DNA of 8,739 nucleotides from an uncultured Anaerotruncus sp. (GCF_902490045.1 NZ_CABUCJ010000100.1:1-8739), one strand, 5' to 3'. Counted from the first letter of the stretch, positions 1 through 6,692 are shown. A program made the numbers and translations. The notes: a model not told the origin generated them from the letters alone.

Positions 1-25
1 TCGTCATCCGGCGGCGCGGCGCGTG

Positions 26-54
26 AAAAAGCCGCGGAACCCATCCGCGGCTTT
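26..54 (-). terminator. Rho-independent terminator of the radical SAM operon
   Basis: Positions 28-38 and 44-54 form a perfect 11-bp stem (core AGCCGCGGA/TCCGCGGCT) around a 5-base loop. Read on the minus strand, the stem is followed by a run of five T. It lies about 40 bases beyond the TAA of the minus-strand radical SAM gene and most likely ends that operon. Confidence 0.85.
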
Positions 55-94
55 CCTGCTTTTGGCGTTCCCTGTGGATACGCACTCCATGTCT

Positions 95-982
95 TTACAC
101 GCCCTCCAGGTCAAAGGGGGGCGTGTATTCTTCTTTTGCGGAGCTTTTCTCCTGCATGTAGCCGCGGATTCCCAGCTCCCGCGCGCGCTCGAGCACCCTG
201 CGGTACTCGTAGCTGCTCACCCGCCGGCCGATCTCGGGGAACTCCCCGCTGCGGTAAAAGGGGGTGTACTGGCTCATGACGCTCACGCGGATTTCCTCCA
301 GCGGCAGGTTGTCCGCGATCCATTCGAGCACCGCGATCGAATCGTGCAGCCCGCCGGGCAGCACAAGGTGCCGGATGACGAGCCCTTTTTCAAGCAGGCC
401 GTCCGCCCCGAACCGGACGGGCCCCACCTGCCGGAACATCCCGGTGATCGCGGCGGCAGCCACCCGGAAATAGTCGGGCGCGCCCGAATAGCGCGCCGCG
501 CGCGCCGCGTCGGCATATTTGAGGTCGGGCAGCCAGACGTCCGCCGCTTTCCCGAGCAGCTCCAGCGTTTCGGGCGACTCGTAGCCGCCCGAATTGCAGA
601 CGACGGGGATGCTGAGCGTCGGGCGGGCGCGCTCCACCGCCTCGACGATCCAGGGCGCCCAGTGGGTGGGGTTCACAAGGTTGAGGTTGTGCGCGCCCTG
701 CGCCTGCAGCTCCAGAAAGATCTCCGCCAGACGGTCGACGGAAATCTCCTTTCCGAAGTTTTCCGCGCTGATCCGGTGGTTCTGGCAGAAGCAGCAGCGC
801 AGCGGGCACCCGGAGAAAAAGACGGTCCCCGAGCCGCGCGTCCCGCTGATGCAGGGCTCCTCCCACCGGTGCAGGGCCGCGCGCGCGACACGGGGGAGCG
901 CGCCGCCGCCGCAGAAGCCCCTTCCCGTTTTCCGGTCGGCCCCGCAGGCGCGCGGGCAGAGGGTGCAGTGCTCGAGCCTCAT
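95..982 (-). CDS. Radical SAM protein, COG1313/PflX-like (PflA homologue)
   Basis: This 295-residue protein carries the radical SAM cysteine motif CxxxCxxC at C59, C63 and C66 (CPLRCCFCQN), which binds the 4Fe-4S cluster that cleaves S-adenosylmethionine. An N-terminal cysteine group (C6-x2-C9-x3-C13 and C24) and the segment EEPCISGTRGSGTVFFSGC are typical of the COG1313 'PflX' family. That family resembles pyruvate formate-lyase activating enzyme, but its substrate is not established. The length is normal for the family and the protein should be cytosolic. The ATG start overlaps the stop of the upstream gene (ATGA). Only a weak AAGGG sits very close upstream, so translation is probably coupled to the upstream C_GCAxxG_C_C gene. 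A terminator follows the stop. The family call is firm; a role as a glycyl-radical activase is only analogy. Confidence 0.9.
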   Translation of the reverse strand: MRLEHCTLCPRACGADRKTGRGFCGGGALPRVARAALHRWEEPCISGTRGSGTVFFSGCPLRCCFCQNHRISAENFGKEISVDRLAEIFLELQAQGAHNLNLVNPTHWAPWIVEAVERARPTLSIPVVCNSGGYESPETLELLGKAADVWLPDLKYADAARAARYSGAPDYFRVAAAAITGMFRQVGPVRFGADGLLEKGLVIRHLVLPGGLHDSIAVLEWIADNLPLEEIRVSVMSQYTPFYRSGEFPEIGRRVSSYEYRRVLERARELGIRGYMQEKSSAKEEYTPPFDLEGV

Positions 983-1398
983 TTCCCTTCGCCGAGCAGC
1001 TCCCGCTCGACGAGCCCGGCCGCATAGATCACCAGCTCGCGGCAGCTCTTCCCCTCGCCCGCTTTGCGCCGCTCGATCAGCTCATGGCAGACGGTGCTGC
1101 CGTTTTCCGCCCGGAAAACGCTTTCCAGCTCTTTGATCCGCGCGTAGGTCGCCGCCTTGGTGAGCCCCTTTTCGGGCGAGCCGCTGCTCCCCTGGAGCCC
1201 CGCGAGCATATAGGCCGCGCTCGTCGCGCCGCATACGCCGCTGTGCATGCCGCCGATGCCGCCGCCAAATCCCTCGGAAATTTTGAACGCCGTCTCCTCG
1301 TCCATGCCGAAGAGGTCGCAGTAGGCGCAGAGCACCGCCTGCGCGCAGTTGTAGCCCTGTTTGTGCAGCGCCACGGCCTTTTCCACTCGATTTTCCAT
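979..1398 (-). CDS. C_GCAxxG_C_C family protein
   Basis: This small 139-residue cytosolic protein has the hallmarks of the C_GCAxxG_C_C family (often seen in anaerobes and usually annotated as a putative redox or metal-binding protein). NCAQAVLCAYC gives C18, C24 and C27. A glycine-rich stretch, EGFGGGIGGMHSGVCGATS, includes C56. Spaced C-terminal cysteines lie at C104 (STVCHEL) and C119 (KSCRELV). The biochemical function of the family is unknown. The start is supported by an AAGGAAG ribosome-binding site at 1406-1412, 7 bases before the ATG, and by a well-formed promoter about 85 bases upstream. It is the first gene of a two-gene operon whose second gene is a radical SAM enzyme, which suggests linked redox roles (inference). 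Confidence 0.88.
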   Translation of the reverse strand: MENRVEKAVALHKQGYNCAQAVLCAYCDLFGMDEETAFKISEGFGGGIGGMHSGVCGATSAAYMLAGLQGSSGSPEKGLTKAATYARIKELESVFRAENGSTVCHELIERRKAGEGKSCRELVIYAAGLVERELLGEGK

Positions 1399-1482
1399 CT
1401 TTTCGCTTCCTTCTGAACAGTTGTCCCCCGCCGCAAAACCGACGGGCTTTTGATCATAAATGTACGATGGTCGCCTGCGGCT

Positions 1483-1511
1483 ATTATACCAGCCCGCGCC
1501 CCGGTTGTAAA
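1483..1511 (-). promoter_or_regulatory. Sigma-A type promoter for the C_GCAxxG/radical SAM operon
   Basis: On the minus strand, TTTACA (1511-1506) is followed after exactly 17 bases by TATAAT (1488-1483). TGG directly before the -10 gives an extended -10. It predicts a leader of about 75-80 bases ahead of the ATG at 1398. Confidence 0.78.
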
Positions 1512-1524
1512 TCGCCCGGCGCGC

Positions 1525-1565
1525 AAAAAGGCACGGACCGCCTTTGGCGGCCCGTGCCTTTTCTT
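1525..1565 (-). terminator. Terminator after the XRE regulator gene
   Basis: Positions 1526-1536 pair with 1552-1562 (AAAAGGCACGG/CCGTGCCTTTT). After one A-C mismatch, 1538-1542 pair with 1546-1550 (CCGCC/GGCGG) around a TTT loop. The minus strand exits into TTTTT, ending transcription of the regulator gene 16 bases after its stop. The plus-strand side is also T-rich, so it could work in both directions. Confidence 0.85.
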
Positions 1566-1580
1566 TTCGGTGATCCAGTC

Positions 1581-1925
1581 TCAGAAGAGCTTCCCGAGGC
1601 TGATATAGTTCTGAATCAGCAGGCTCAGCTCCTCCTGCCGCTCGGCGGGAAGCTCCTGCGCCGCGAAAAAGCTGCGCTGGAGCGCCGTCAGCCGCCTGCT
1701 CTCCGGGGAGATCAGATCCTCGTCGAAGAGGCGCATGGTCTGGAGCTTCAGGCCGTCCGCGATCTGGTCGAGCGTCTGCACCGTCGGGTTGCCGTTGACC
1801 CGCTCCAGCCTGCTTACACAGGCGGTGGTCATCCCCGAGGCGAACGCCAGCTGCTCCTGTGTCATTCCAAGGGAAGTGCGTACAAATCGGATGTTACGTC
1901 TGATTACCTCGTTGCTGTTTGACAT
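1581..1925 (-). CDS. XRE-family helix-turn-helix transcriptional regulator
   Basis: This 114-residue protein carries a Cro/C1-type DNA-binding domain over residues 7-64. It has the usual helices: NIRFVRTSLGMTQEQLAFAS, then MTTACVSRLERVNGNPTVQT, then LDQIADGL. The remaining 50 residues are a short helical tail that may dimerise; there is no ligand or peptidase domain. The ATG at 1925 is preferred over an in-frame GTG at 1934, because the AAGGGG ribosome-binding site ends 8 bases before the ATG and overlaps the GTG. It is divergent from the ferritin-like and zinc-ribbon genes. Two identical TTTTCGAC boxes lie just upstream of its start and could be its own operator. Target genes are unknown. 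Confidence 0.88.
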   Translation of the reverse strand: MSNSNEVIRRNIRFVRTSLGMTQEQLAFASGMTTACVSRLERVNGNPTVQTLDQIADGLKLQTMRLFDEDLISPESRRLTALQRSFFAAQELPAERQEELSLLIQNYISLGKLF

Positions 1926-1934
1926 TCGCCACAC

Positions 1935-2246
1935 CCCTTTTCGACATCATAATACATTTTTCGACCCTTTTCAAACTACCATAGTTCTAGAAGTATGTTA
2001 CCAGTATTATATGTGTTTTCCATTTGTGTAAAAGTCCTTTCCAAATTTGTGCATCATTTTTTCAATCCGGTTTTTTTTGACAAAACAACCACTCGCAGGA
2101 GGCGGTAATTATACTTTTATTATAAGTTTTTTATGACTACAGGGGAAGTCCGGGACCGCATCTTTTCCAAAAAAATTTTTTCAGTCTGTCCGCGGACCGC
2201 CGCGCATATCCATAAATATGTGAAAAACCTGACAGGAGGGACCCCC
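1935..2246. other. AT-rich divergent intergenic region
   Basis: These 312 bases between the minus-strand regulator and the plus-strand ferritin-like gene are much richer in A+T than the flanks, and I see no credible gene. On the minus strand, TTTACA (2032-2027) and TATAAT (2011-2006) are 15 bases apart, a possible but tight promoter for the regulator. On the plus strand, TTGACA (2077-2082) and TATACT (2110-2115) are too far apart (27 bases) to pair, so the ferritin-like gene's promoter is unresolved. Near-repeats GTCCGGGACCGC (2148) and GTCCGCGGACCGC (2188) lie in the latter's leader, with an A7T6 tract between them. The AGGAGGG at 2234-2240 is the ribosome-binding site of the next gene. Confidence 0.6.
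1938..1965. repeat. Paired TTTTCGAC direct repeat, possible operator
   Basis: TTTTCGAC occurs at 1938-1945 and again at 1958-1965. The repeat start points are 20 bases apart, about two DNA turns, so both boxes face the same side of the helix. They lie immediately upstream of the regulator's ribosome-binding site. An autoregulatory site is an inference. Confidence 0.4.
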
Positions 2247-2759
2247 ATGAGCGATCAAAACGCCACCCCCTGCGCGGCGCCGGAGCCCTATCCCCCCATC
2301 CGTGTGGAACGGCCCAATCCCCGTTACGCGCAGATGCTGCAGGCCAATTTTGCCTCCGCGTGCAGCGAGCTCACCTCGATCACCCAGTACACCTACCACA
2401 GCCTCGTGCTCGGGCGGACCGCGCCCGGGACCGCCGACACCCTTCGACGCATCTCGATCACCGAGATGCGCCACCTCGACATCTTCGGCAGGCTCATCCT
2501 GCTGCTCGGCGGCGACCCGCGCTACTGCTCCCGGCGGCAGGGCTGCCCGGTGGCCTGGAACGGCAATATGGTGACCTGCCACGCCGACCTCCGCGAGGCG
2601 GTGCGGAGCGACATCTCCCTTGAACAGACGGCCATCCACACCTACCAGTACCAGACGGCGGCGATCGAGGACTGCTACATCTCCGCGATGCTGAACCGCA
2701 TCATCCTCGACGAACAGCTCCACATCCGGATCTTCCGCCAGATTCTCGAAAGCTGCTGA
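2247..2759 (+). CDS. Ferritin-like diiron/dimanganese protein, CotJC/Mn-catalase-like
   Basis: This 170-residue protein has the four-helix-bundle metal pattern. E41 lies in SELTSITQY, E73 and H76 in EMRHLDIFGRL, E126 in LEQTAIHTY, and E156 and H159 in DEQLHIRIF, giving the E, ExxH, E, ExxH ligand set of ferritin-like dimetal proteins. The N-terminal IRVERPNPRYAQML followed by helix 1 resembles CotJC and manganese-catalase-type proteins of spore-forming Firmicutes. Between the helix pairs is a short cysteine-bearing loop (C94, C100, C111). There is no signal peptide or rubredoxin domain. The ATG at 2247 has AGGAGGG 6 bases upstream; an in-frame ATG at 2133 lacks one and adds an unconserved extension. 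A role in peroxide or metal handling, or in spores, is inferred; rubrerythrin-like function is the alternative. Confidence 0.8.
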   Translation: MSDQNATPCAAPEPYPPIRVERPNPRYAQMLQANFASACSELTSITQYTYHSLVLGRTAPGTADTLRRISITEMRHLDIFGRLILLLGGDPRYCSRRQGCPVAWNGNMVTCHADLREAVRSDISLEQTAIHTYQYQTAAIEDCYISAMLNRIILDEQLHIRIFRQILESC

Positions 2760-2764
2760 CCGGC

Positions 2765-2792
2765 TTGCATTTTCCGGAGGCTGTGCTATCAT
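2765..2792 (+). promoter_or_regulatory. Possible promoter for the zinc-ribbon membrane protein gene
   Basis: TTGCAT (2765-2770) and TATCAT (2787-2792) are 16 bases apart, and TGC precedes the -10 (extended -10). It starts 6 bases after the ferritin-like gene's stop. The -35 is weak, and read-through from the upstream gene is equally possible because I see no terminator between them. Confidence 0.4.
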
Positions 2793-2822
2793 ATTTCCAG
2801 AACCCCCGGAAGGAGGAACGGC

Positions 2823-3488
2823 ATGGTCTGCCCTTACTGCAAAAAACGCATCCCGCGCAAAAGCGCCTACTGCCTGCACTGCGGCGCGCCCCTCTCCGCC
2901 CCCGCGGGGGCGAACGCCCCTTTGGTGCGCGCCTGCATCCTCTGCGGGCGGCCGCTGCCCGAGGGCGGCGTCTCCGACCTGTGCGACGCCTGCCTGCACG
3001 GGGATGCGCCGGGCCCCAGCGTCCCGCCCGAGCCCGAGCTGCTCCCCGACTTCGACGAGAGCCCGCCCGGGGACGCCGCGCCGAACTCCCGCCGCCGGCC
3101 GCCGCGCTGGCTGCCGCCCGTCCTGCTGCTCCTCCTGCTCGCGGCGGGAGGGCTCCTCTTCTTCCTGCTGCGCCCCGGCGCGGACGCCCCGGGAGAACAG
3201 TCCGGCGCGAATGCCGAAGCGGAGCGGTACGCCGTCTCCTGCGCGCAGGAGATGGTCCGCGGAGAGGCCTACGACCCCGCCAGCGTCCACTTCTACCAGC
3301 AGGGCCTGTCGGTCGTCGAGGAGGCGGGGGTCTACACCGTCTCCCAGCGGTTCGACCGCAACACCGCCTCCGGGGAAACGCTCACTGAAACCTACACGGC
3401 AAAGCTCACCCTGTCCGACAGCCTGGACGGCTACTCCCCCCTGATGCTGGAGGTGGGGGGCGGCGTCCTCTACGACAACCGGGAATGA
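2823..3488 (+). CDS. Zinc-ribbon single-pass membrane protein
   Basis: This 221-residue protein starts with a zinc ribbon (MVCPYCKKRI...YCLHCGAPL; C3, C6, C17, C20). A second CxxC pair set follows (C38, C41, C54, C57), giving two likely zinc sites in the cytoplasm. A proline- and acid-rich linker (residues 60-89) and a basic RRRPPR stop lead into one membrane helix at about 96-116 (WLPPVLLLLLLAAGGLLFFL). Residues 118-221 should be outside the cell and form a small domain, rich in beta strand by appearance, containing AEAERYAVSCAQEMVRGEAY and ending GGGVLYDNRE. The start has AGGAGG at 2811-2816, 6 bases upstream. I do not recognise the outer domain. The layout (zinc ribbon, linker, helix, outer domain) is common in uncharacterised Clostridia proteins. 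Confidence 0.82.
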   Translation: MVCPYCKKRIPRKSAYCLHCGAPLSAPAGANAPLVRACILCGRPLPEGGVSDLCDACLHGDAPGPSVPPEPELLPDFDESPPGDAAPNSRRRPPRWLPPVLLLLLLAAGGLLFFLLRPGADAPGEQSGANAEAERYAVSCAQEMVRGEAYDPASVHFYQQGLSVVEEAGVYTVSQRFDRNTASGETLTETYTAKLTLSDSLDGYSPLMLEVGGGVLYDNRE

Positions 3489-3529
3489 ACCACCCGCCCC
3501 GGGCTTTTTTCCGCGCGGCGGGACGGGGG

Positions 3530-3547
3530 CCGCGTATGCGGTTTTTT
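3530..3547 (+). terminator. Weak terminator after the zinc-ribbon gene
   Basis: CCGC (3530-3533) and GCGG (3538-3541) form a 4-bp stem with a GTAT loop, followed by six T. The stem is short, but the T run and its position about 40 bases after the stop support it. A second T6 run at 3505-3510 follows an even weaker GC-rich fold. Confidence 0.4.
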
Positions 3548-3657
3548 ATTGCGGCGCGGGGAATCTCTGTCCCCCCGCGGCTTTCGGCCGGGTTATATGA
3601 GTAGACGGAAAGAGAACGTGTCCGGAAAATACGAGAGAAAAAGGAGGGCGTCCCACC

Positions 3658-5880
3658 ATGAAAAAGCTGCTTGCACTGCTTCTGGCGGTCGGCTGTGCGC
3701 TGTCGCTGAACGCCGCTGCTTTCGCGGCGGCCTACGACATCCATACCGACCCGGCCGTCGGCGCCATCCTGAACGGTGAGGGCGAATCCGCCTGCGACTC
3801 GGGCTATGACACTCTGAAGCCCGGCGACGACTACTATTACATCATCGGCCCCTCTTCCGTGGCGGGGTACGGCATCCTGACCGACAAGGACGCCGTCCGC
3901 TTTTCGATGAAGAAAAAGGCCAACGGCAAGCTGGTCAGCGGCGCCGGCATCGTGGAAAAGCGCTTCAACGGCACCCGCTACGTCTGCATCAAATTCTCGA
4001 TCCGGGACAACTTCTCCGCCGACGAATACAAGGTAGAGATGGAGGCGCAGATCAGGGCCCGCAAGGATTTGGTCGTCACCCACTACCCGAGCCTTGGGGA
4101 TCGGGATTTCTTTCCGATGTTCAGGCCCGCGGCTCCTTCGGCGCGAGGCGCGGAACTGACGCCCGAACAGCTCGGCGACGCCTACGAGCAGGCGGTCAGG
4201 GACCTGGCCGCCGCGGAGAACAGGCAGAAGGACCTGCTGAACGAACTGAAACGGCTGGCCGCCGGCGCGGGTTACGCCGCGTTCAGCACCGGCAACCCGG
4301 CCGAAACCATTCCCGGCGCCGGCGCGCTGAAAGCCGAGGCCGACAGGCTGCAAAAGGCCTGTGAGGAGCTGGAGGCGCAGTACGGCGCGGAACAGAAAAC
4401 CCAGGCGCGCGCGGCCGAGGCGGAACAGCTGCGGCAGCAGATCGCCGCGCTTGAGGAGAAGATCCGGGAGGTAAACGGGCAGATCGCCGGCCTTCCCGCC
4501 GGACAGCCCGCCGACGCCTCCCGGCTCCAGGAGGCGCTGGCCGCGCTCAATCAGAATATCGGCGATCTCACCGATGCGCTCACGGGAGCGGGCGTCGACG
4601 TCCCGGCCGCCCTCGCGCTTGGTGAAGGCCTCTCCACAGAGAATCTTCCCCGGACGCAGGATCCGGACGCGCCGCTCAACATCTTTGCGTCCGAATACGC
4701 GAAGGCGGACCCGGAGGACAGGGACGCGTCCAACGTCAACGCCGTCCTGGACGGCCTCCGGGGGGAGGGGAGCCTCTTCAGCGGCATCCCCCTGATCGGC
4801 GGCGAGGACGGCGGCTGGGACGCCGTCGGCGGACAGCTCTGGACGCTGGCGGTCGCTCAGGTGTCTCAGATCGGCAATATGGAAGGGCAGGCCGAAGATT
4901 TGCAAAGCCGGATCGACGCCGCGCAGCCGGCGGCTGACAGCGGCGACCGGATGCGGGAGCTCGGCGGCCGCCTCGCGGCGCTGGAGAAGGACAGGGCGGG
5001 ACTCGAAGCACGGTATCAGGAGCTTGCCGCGGCAAATACCGCTCCGCCCGGCGTGCCGGTCACCATCGAACAGGTGAACCGGGCCAGATCGGACGCCGAC
5101 GCCGCGCGGGCGAAATACGACGCGGCGGTCAAGTATGAAGAGACCCGCCGGGAGTGGGCGGAACAGAAAAACACCGTCGTGCCCGCCGCCCAGAAGGCGA
5201 AGGACGACGCCTGCAAGGCATATTTCGAGGGCGCGACCCAGGAGGAGCGCCTCCAGTCGGGCAAGACCTATTCCCACACCTTCAAGCTCTACGTCCAGAA
5301 CGAGAACCGCGTGGACGACGACGCGGTCTTTACGGTCGGCGAGAAGGGCGTTGTGATCAGGCCGGTCAAAAACGAGCGCAACGTCGTCACCTGGGAGAAT
5401 GCGGACGGCCCGGTCGCTTCGATGACCTTCCTCGCGGACTCGGACGCCGGCTGCTACTGCCCGCGCCTCTCCACCCGCTGGAACGACGCCGACTACCTTG
5501 ACTACTTCCACGACGTGGACGCCTACCTCTTCGACTTCGTCGACAACCCCCGCGTCCCGGCGGCGACCCGCCCGACCCTCTCCCTCCGCAACCCCTTCTC
5601 CGACGGGGACGGCGGCCTGACCGTGCGCGAAAGCCGCATCCACGTCTATGGGGTGGAAGGCGGCGAGCTGATCGACAAGACCCACCTCTTCAGCTTCGGG
5701 GAAAACGACGGGGGCGACCGGGTGCTCTCCATCCGGACCTTCACGCTGGGCACCTACATCGTCTCGGACGGCAAGGCCGACCTGCCCGAAAGGAGGCCGT
5801 CCGGCCGCCCGGCCGACGCCGAAAAGCCCGCCGTCGAGATCAACAACAACCGGAAGTTCGTGCCAAACACCGGGCGCTGA
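3658..5880 (+). CDS. Large secreted coiled-coil protein with C-terminal module shared with the 218-residue neighbour
   Basis: This 740-residue protein starts with a clear signal peptide (MKKLLALLLAVG, cleavage near AFA-A at about residue 23) and has no other membrane helix. An N-terminal region (about 26-145), rich in beta strand by appearance, contains PGDDYYYIIG and a lysine-rich stretch. Long alanine/glutamate/leucine-rich helices follow at about 166-200, 222-305, 407-460 and 475-525 (for example EQLRQQIAALEEKIREVNGQ), interrupted by a glycine/proline-rich segment. These look like coiled coils. From about 534 to 706 a beta-type region appears, and residues 564-706 align with the 218-residue secreted protein downstream. 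The protein ends FVPNTGR, which looks like a sortase motif without the hydrophobic tail. The start has AAGGAGGG at 3641-3648, 9 bases before the ATG. I recognise no enzyme motif; a surface or scaffold role is inferred. Confidence 0.85.
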   Translation: MKKLLALLLAVGCALSLNAAAFAAAYDIHTDPAVGAILNGEGESACDSGYDTLKPGDDYYYIIGPSSVAGYGILTDKDAVRFSMKKKANGKLVSGAGIVEKRFNGTRYVCIKFSIRDNFSADEYKVEMEAQIRARKDLVVTHYPSLGDRDFFPMFRPAAPSARGAELTPEQLGDAYEQAVRDLAAAENRQKDLLNELKRLAAGAGYAAFSTGNPAETIPGAGALKAEADRLQKACEELEAQYGAEQKTQARAAEAEQLRQQIAALEEKIREVNGQIAGLPAGQPADASRLQEALAALNQNIGDLTDALTGAGVDVPAALALGEGLSTENLPRTQDPDAPLNIFASEYAKADPEDRDASNVNAVLDGLRGEGSLFSGIPLIGGEDGGWDAVGGQLWTLAVAQVSQIGNMEGQAEDLQSRIDAAQPAADSGDRMRELGGRLAALEKDRAGLEARYQELAAANTAPPGVPVTIEQVNRARSDADAARAKYDAAVKYEETRREWAEQKNTVVPAAQKAKDDACKAYFEGATQEERLQSGKTYSHTFKLYVQNENRVDDDAVFTVGEKGVVIRPVKNERNVVTWENADGPVASMTFLADSDAGCYCPRLSTRWNDADYLDYFHDVDAYLFDFVDNPRVPAATRPTLSLRNPFSDGDGGLTVRESRIHVYGVEGGELIDKTHLFSFGENDGGDRVLSIRTFTLGTYIVSDGKADLPERRPSGRPADAEKPAVEINNNRKFVPNTGR

Positions 5881-5908
5881 CTTTCCTGTCGGACTTCCGG
5901 GCTCCACC

Positions 5909-5959
5909 ACAGACGGAGGGACGCCCCCGGCCATCGGCCGGGGGCGTCCCTCCGTCTGT
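5909..5959. repeat. Perfect 24-bp inverted repeat between convergent genes
   Basis: Positions 5909-5932 are exactly complementary to 5936-5959 with a 3-base ATC loop (arm begins ACAGACGGAGGGACG). It sits between the plus-strand coiled-coil gene (stop 5880) and the minus-strand phosphodiesterase (stop 5970), where a bidirectional terminator is expected. Neither side has a T run, so it is not a standard intrinsic terminator. It may act with Rho, stabilise the 3' ends of both transcripts, or be a copy of a dispersed palindromic repeat. Confidence 0.85.
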
Positions 5960-5969
5960 TCCCGTCCGG

Positions 5970-6692
5970 CTACGGGCGGATCGCTTCAAAGATCATGCCG
6001 TCGCTCCTGGCGCGCGCGAGCCTGCCCTCCTCCGGGGTGCGCACCGTCCACGCGAGCAGCGGGAGCTTTTGGCGGCGGCATTTCCGCCGCAGCTTTTCGG
6101 TGATGCCGCCCAGCTCATAGGCGACGAACTGGGGCCTTGAAATGCAGTTGAAGAGCATGTGCCGCAGCGCGAACGCGCGCAGCCCGCCCCGCAGGCCCTC
6201 GTATTTCCGGCAGGCGAGCTGGCCGCACACGAGGTGGGGCGCGTGCCGGCGCAGCCACCAGACGGTGAGGGGGTTGAAGGACTCGAGGATCACCGGGCCG
6301 CGGTAGCCCGCGAGCTCCCGCACGAGCGCGCGCTCCAGCCCGCCGGGGAGCCCGCCGTTCTTGAGTTCGATGAGCAGCGGCACCCGCCCGCCCACGCAGG
6401 CAAGCGCCTCCCGCAGCAGCGGGATAGCGCAGGCGGTGCCGCCCAGCCGCAGGCGGCGCAGGCTTCGGAGGTCCGTCCGTTCCACGGTCCCCCGCGCGCC
6501 CGTCATCCGCCGCAGGTCGTGGTCGTGGAAGACCACGAGCGTCCCGTCCAGCGCGCGGTGCACGTCCAGTTCGATCGCGTAGCCCGCCTCGGCCGCCGCG
6601 CGAAACGCAGGCAGGGAGTTCTCGGGAATCCCCTTCTCCGCCGCGTGCAGCCCCCGGTGGGCCACCTTCCGGTATCCATTCAGCAACATCAT
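5970..6692 (-). CDS. Glycerophosphodiester phosphodiesterase (GDPD family)
   Basis: This 240-residue enzyme hydrolyses glycerophosphodiesters to glycerol-3-phosphate and an alcohol, in phospholipid turnover. The metal and catalytic pattern is intact: H12-R13 (VAHRG), ENSLPAF at 24-30, E41 and D43 (IELDVH), H56 (VFHDHDL) and E109/K111 (LLIELKNG). No signal peptide is seen, so it should be cytosolic. The length is typical of the short UgpQ-like GDPDs. The ATG at 6692 is chosen because GGAG lies 9 bases upstream, the AHRG motif is then near the N-terminus as in the family, and the predicted promoter (-10 at 6747-6742) lies inside the longer reading frame that begins at 6815. The gene is convergent with the coiled-coil gene and divergent from the 218-residue secreted protein gene. 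Substrate preference cannot be told. Confidence 0.92.
   Translation of the reverse strand: MMLLNGYRKVAHRGLHAAEKGIPENSLPAFRAAAEAGYAIELDVHRALDGTLVVFHDHDLRRMTGARGTVERTDLRSLRRLRLGGTACAIPLLREALACVGGRVPLLIELKNGGLPGGLERALVRELAGYRGPVILESFNPLTVWWLRRHAPHLVCGQLACRKYEGLRGGLRAFALRHMLFNCISRPQFVAYELGGITEKLRRKCRRQKLPLLAWTVRTPEEGRLARARSDGMIFEAIRP

Noticed and set aside
23..1027. Plus-strand open frame of 334 codons over the radical SAM gene
   Set aside because: Antisense shadow of a clear radical SAM protein, with low-complexity composition.
2077..2115. TTGACA plus TATACT as a promoter for the ferritin-like gene
   Set aside because: The 27-base spacing is too long for a sigma-A promoter; the real promoter is not resolved.
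2133..2246. Longer start for the ferritin-like protein at 2133
   Set aside because: No ribosome-binding site near 2133, the 38-residue extension lacks family similarity, and the ATG at 2247 has an ideal AGGAGGG.
2181..3290. Minus-strand open frame of 369 codons over the ferritin-like and zinc-ribbon genes
   Set aside because: Antisense shadow; the plus-strand genes have metal-ligand motifs and strong ribosome-binding sites.
3406..5934. Minus-strand open frame of 842 codons across the coiled-coil gene
   Set aside because: It is fully antisense to the well-supported secreted protein gene, with biased arginine/valine/glycine content, no recognisable motif and no ribosome-binding site. High G+C makes such frames common.
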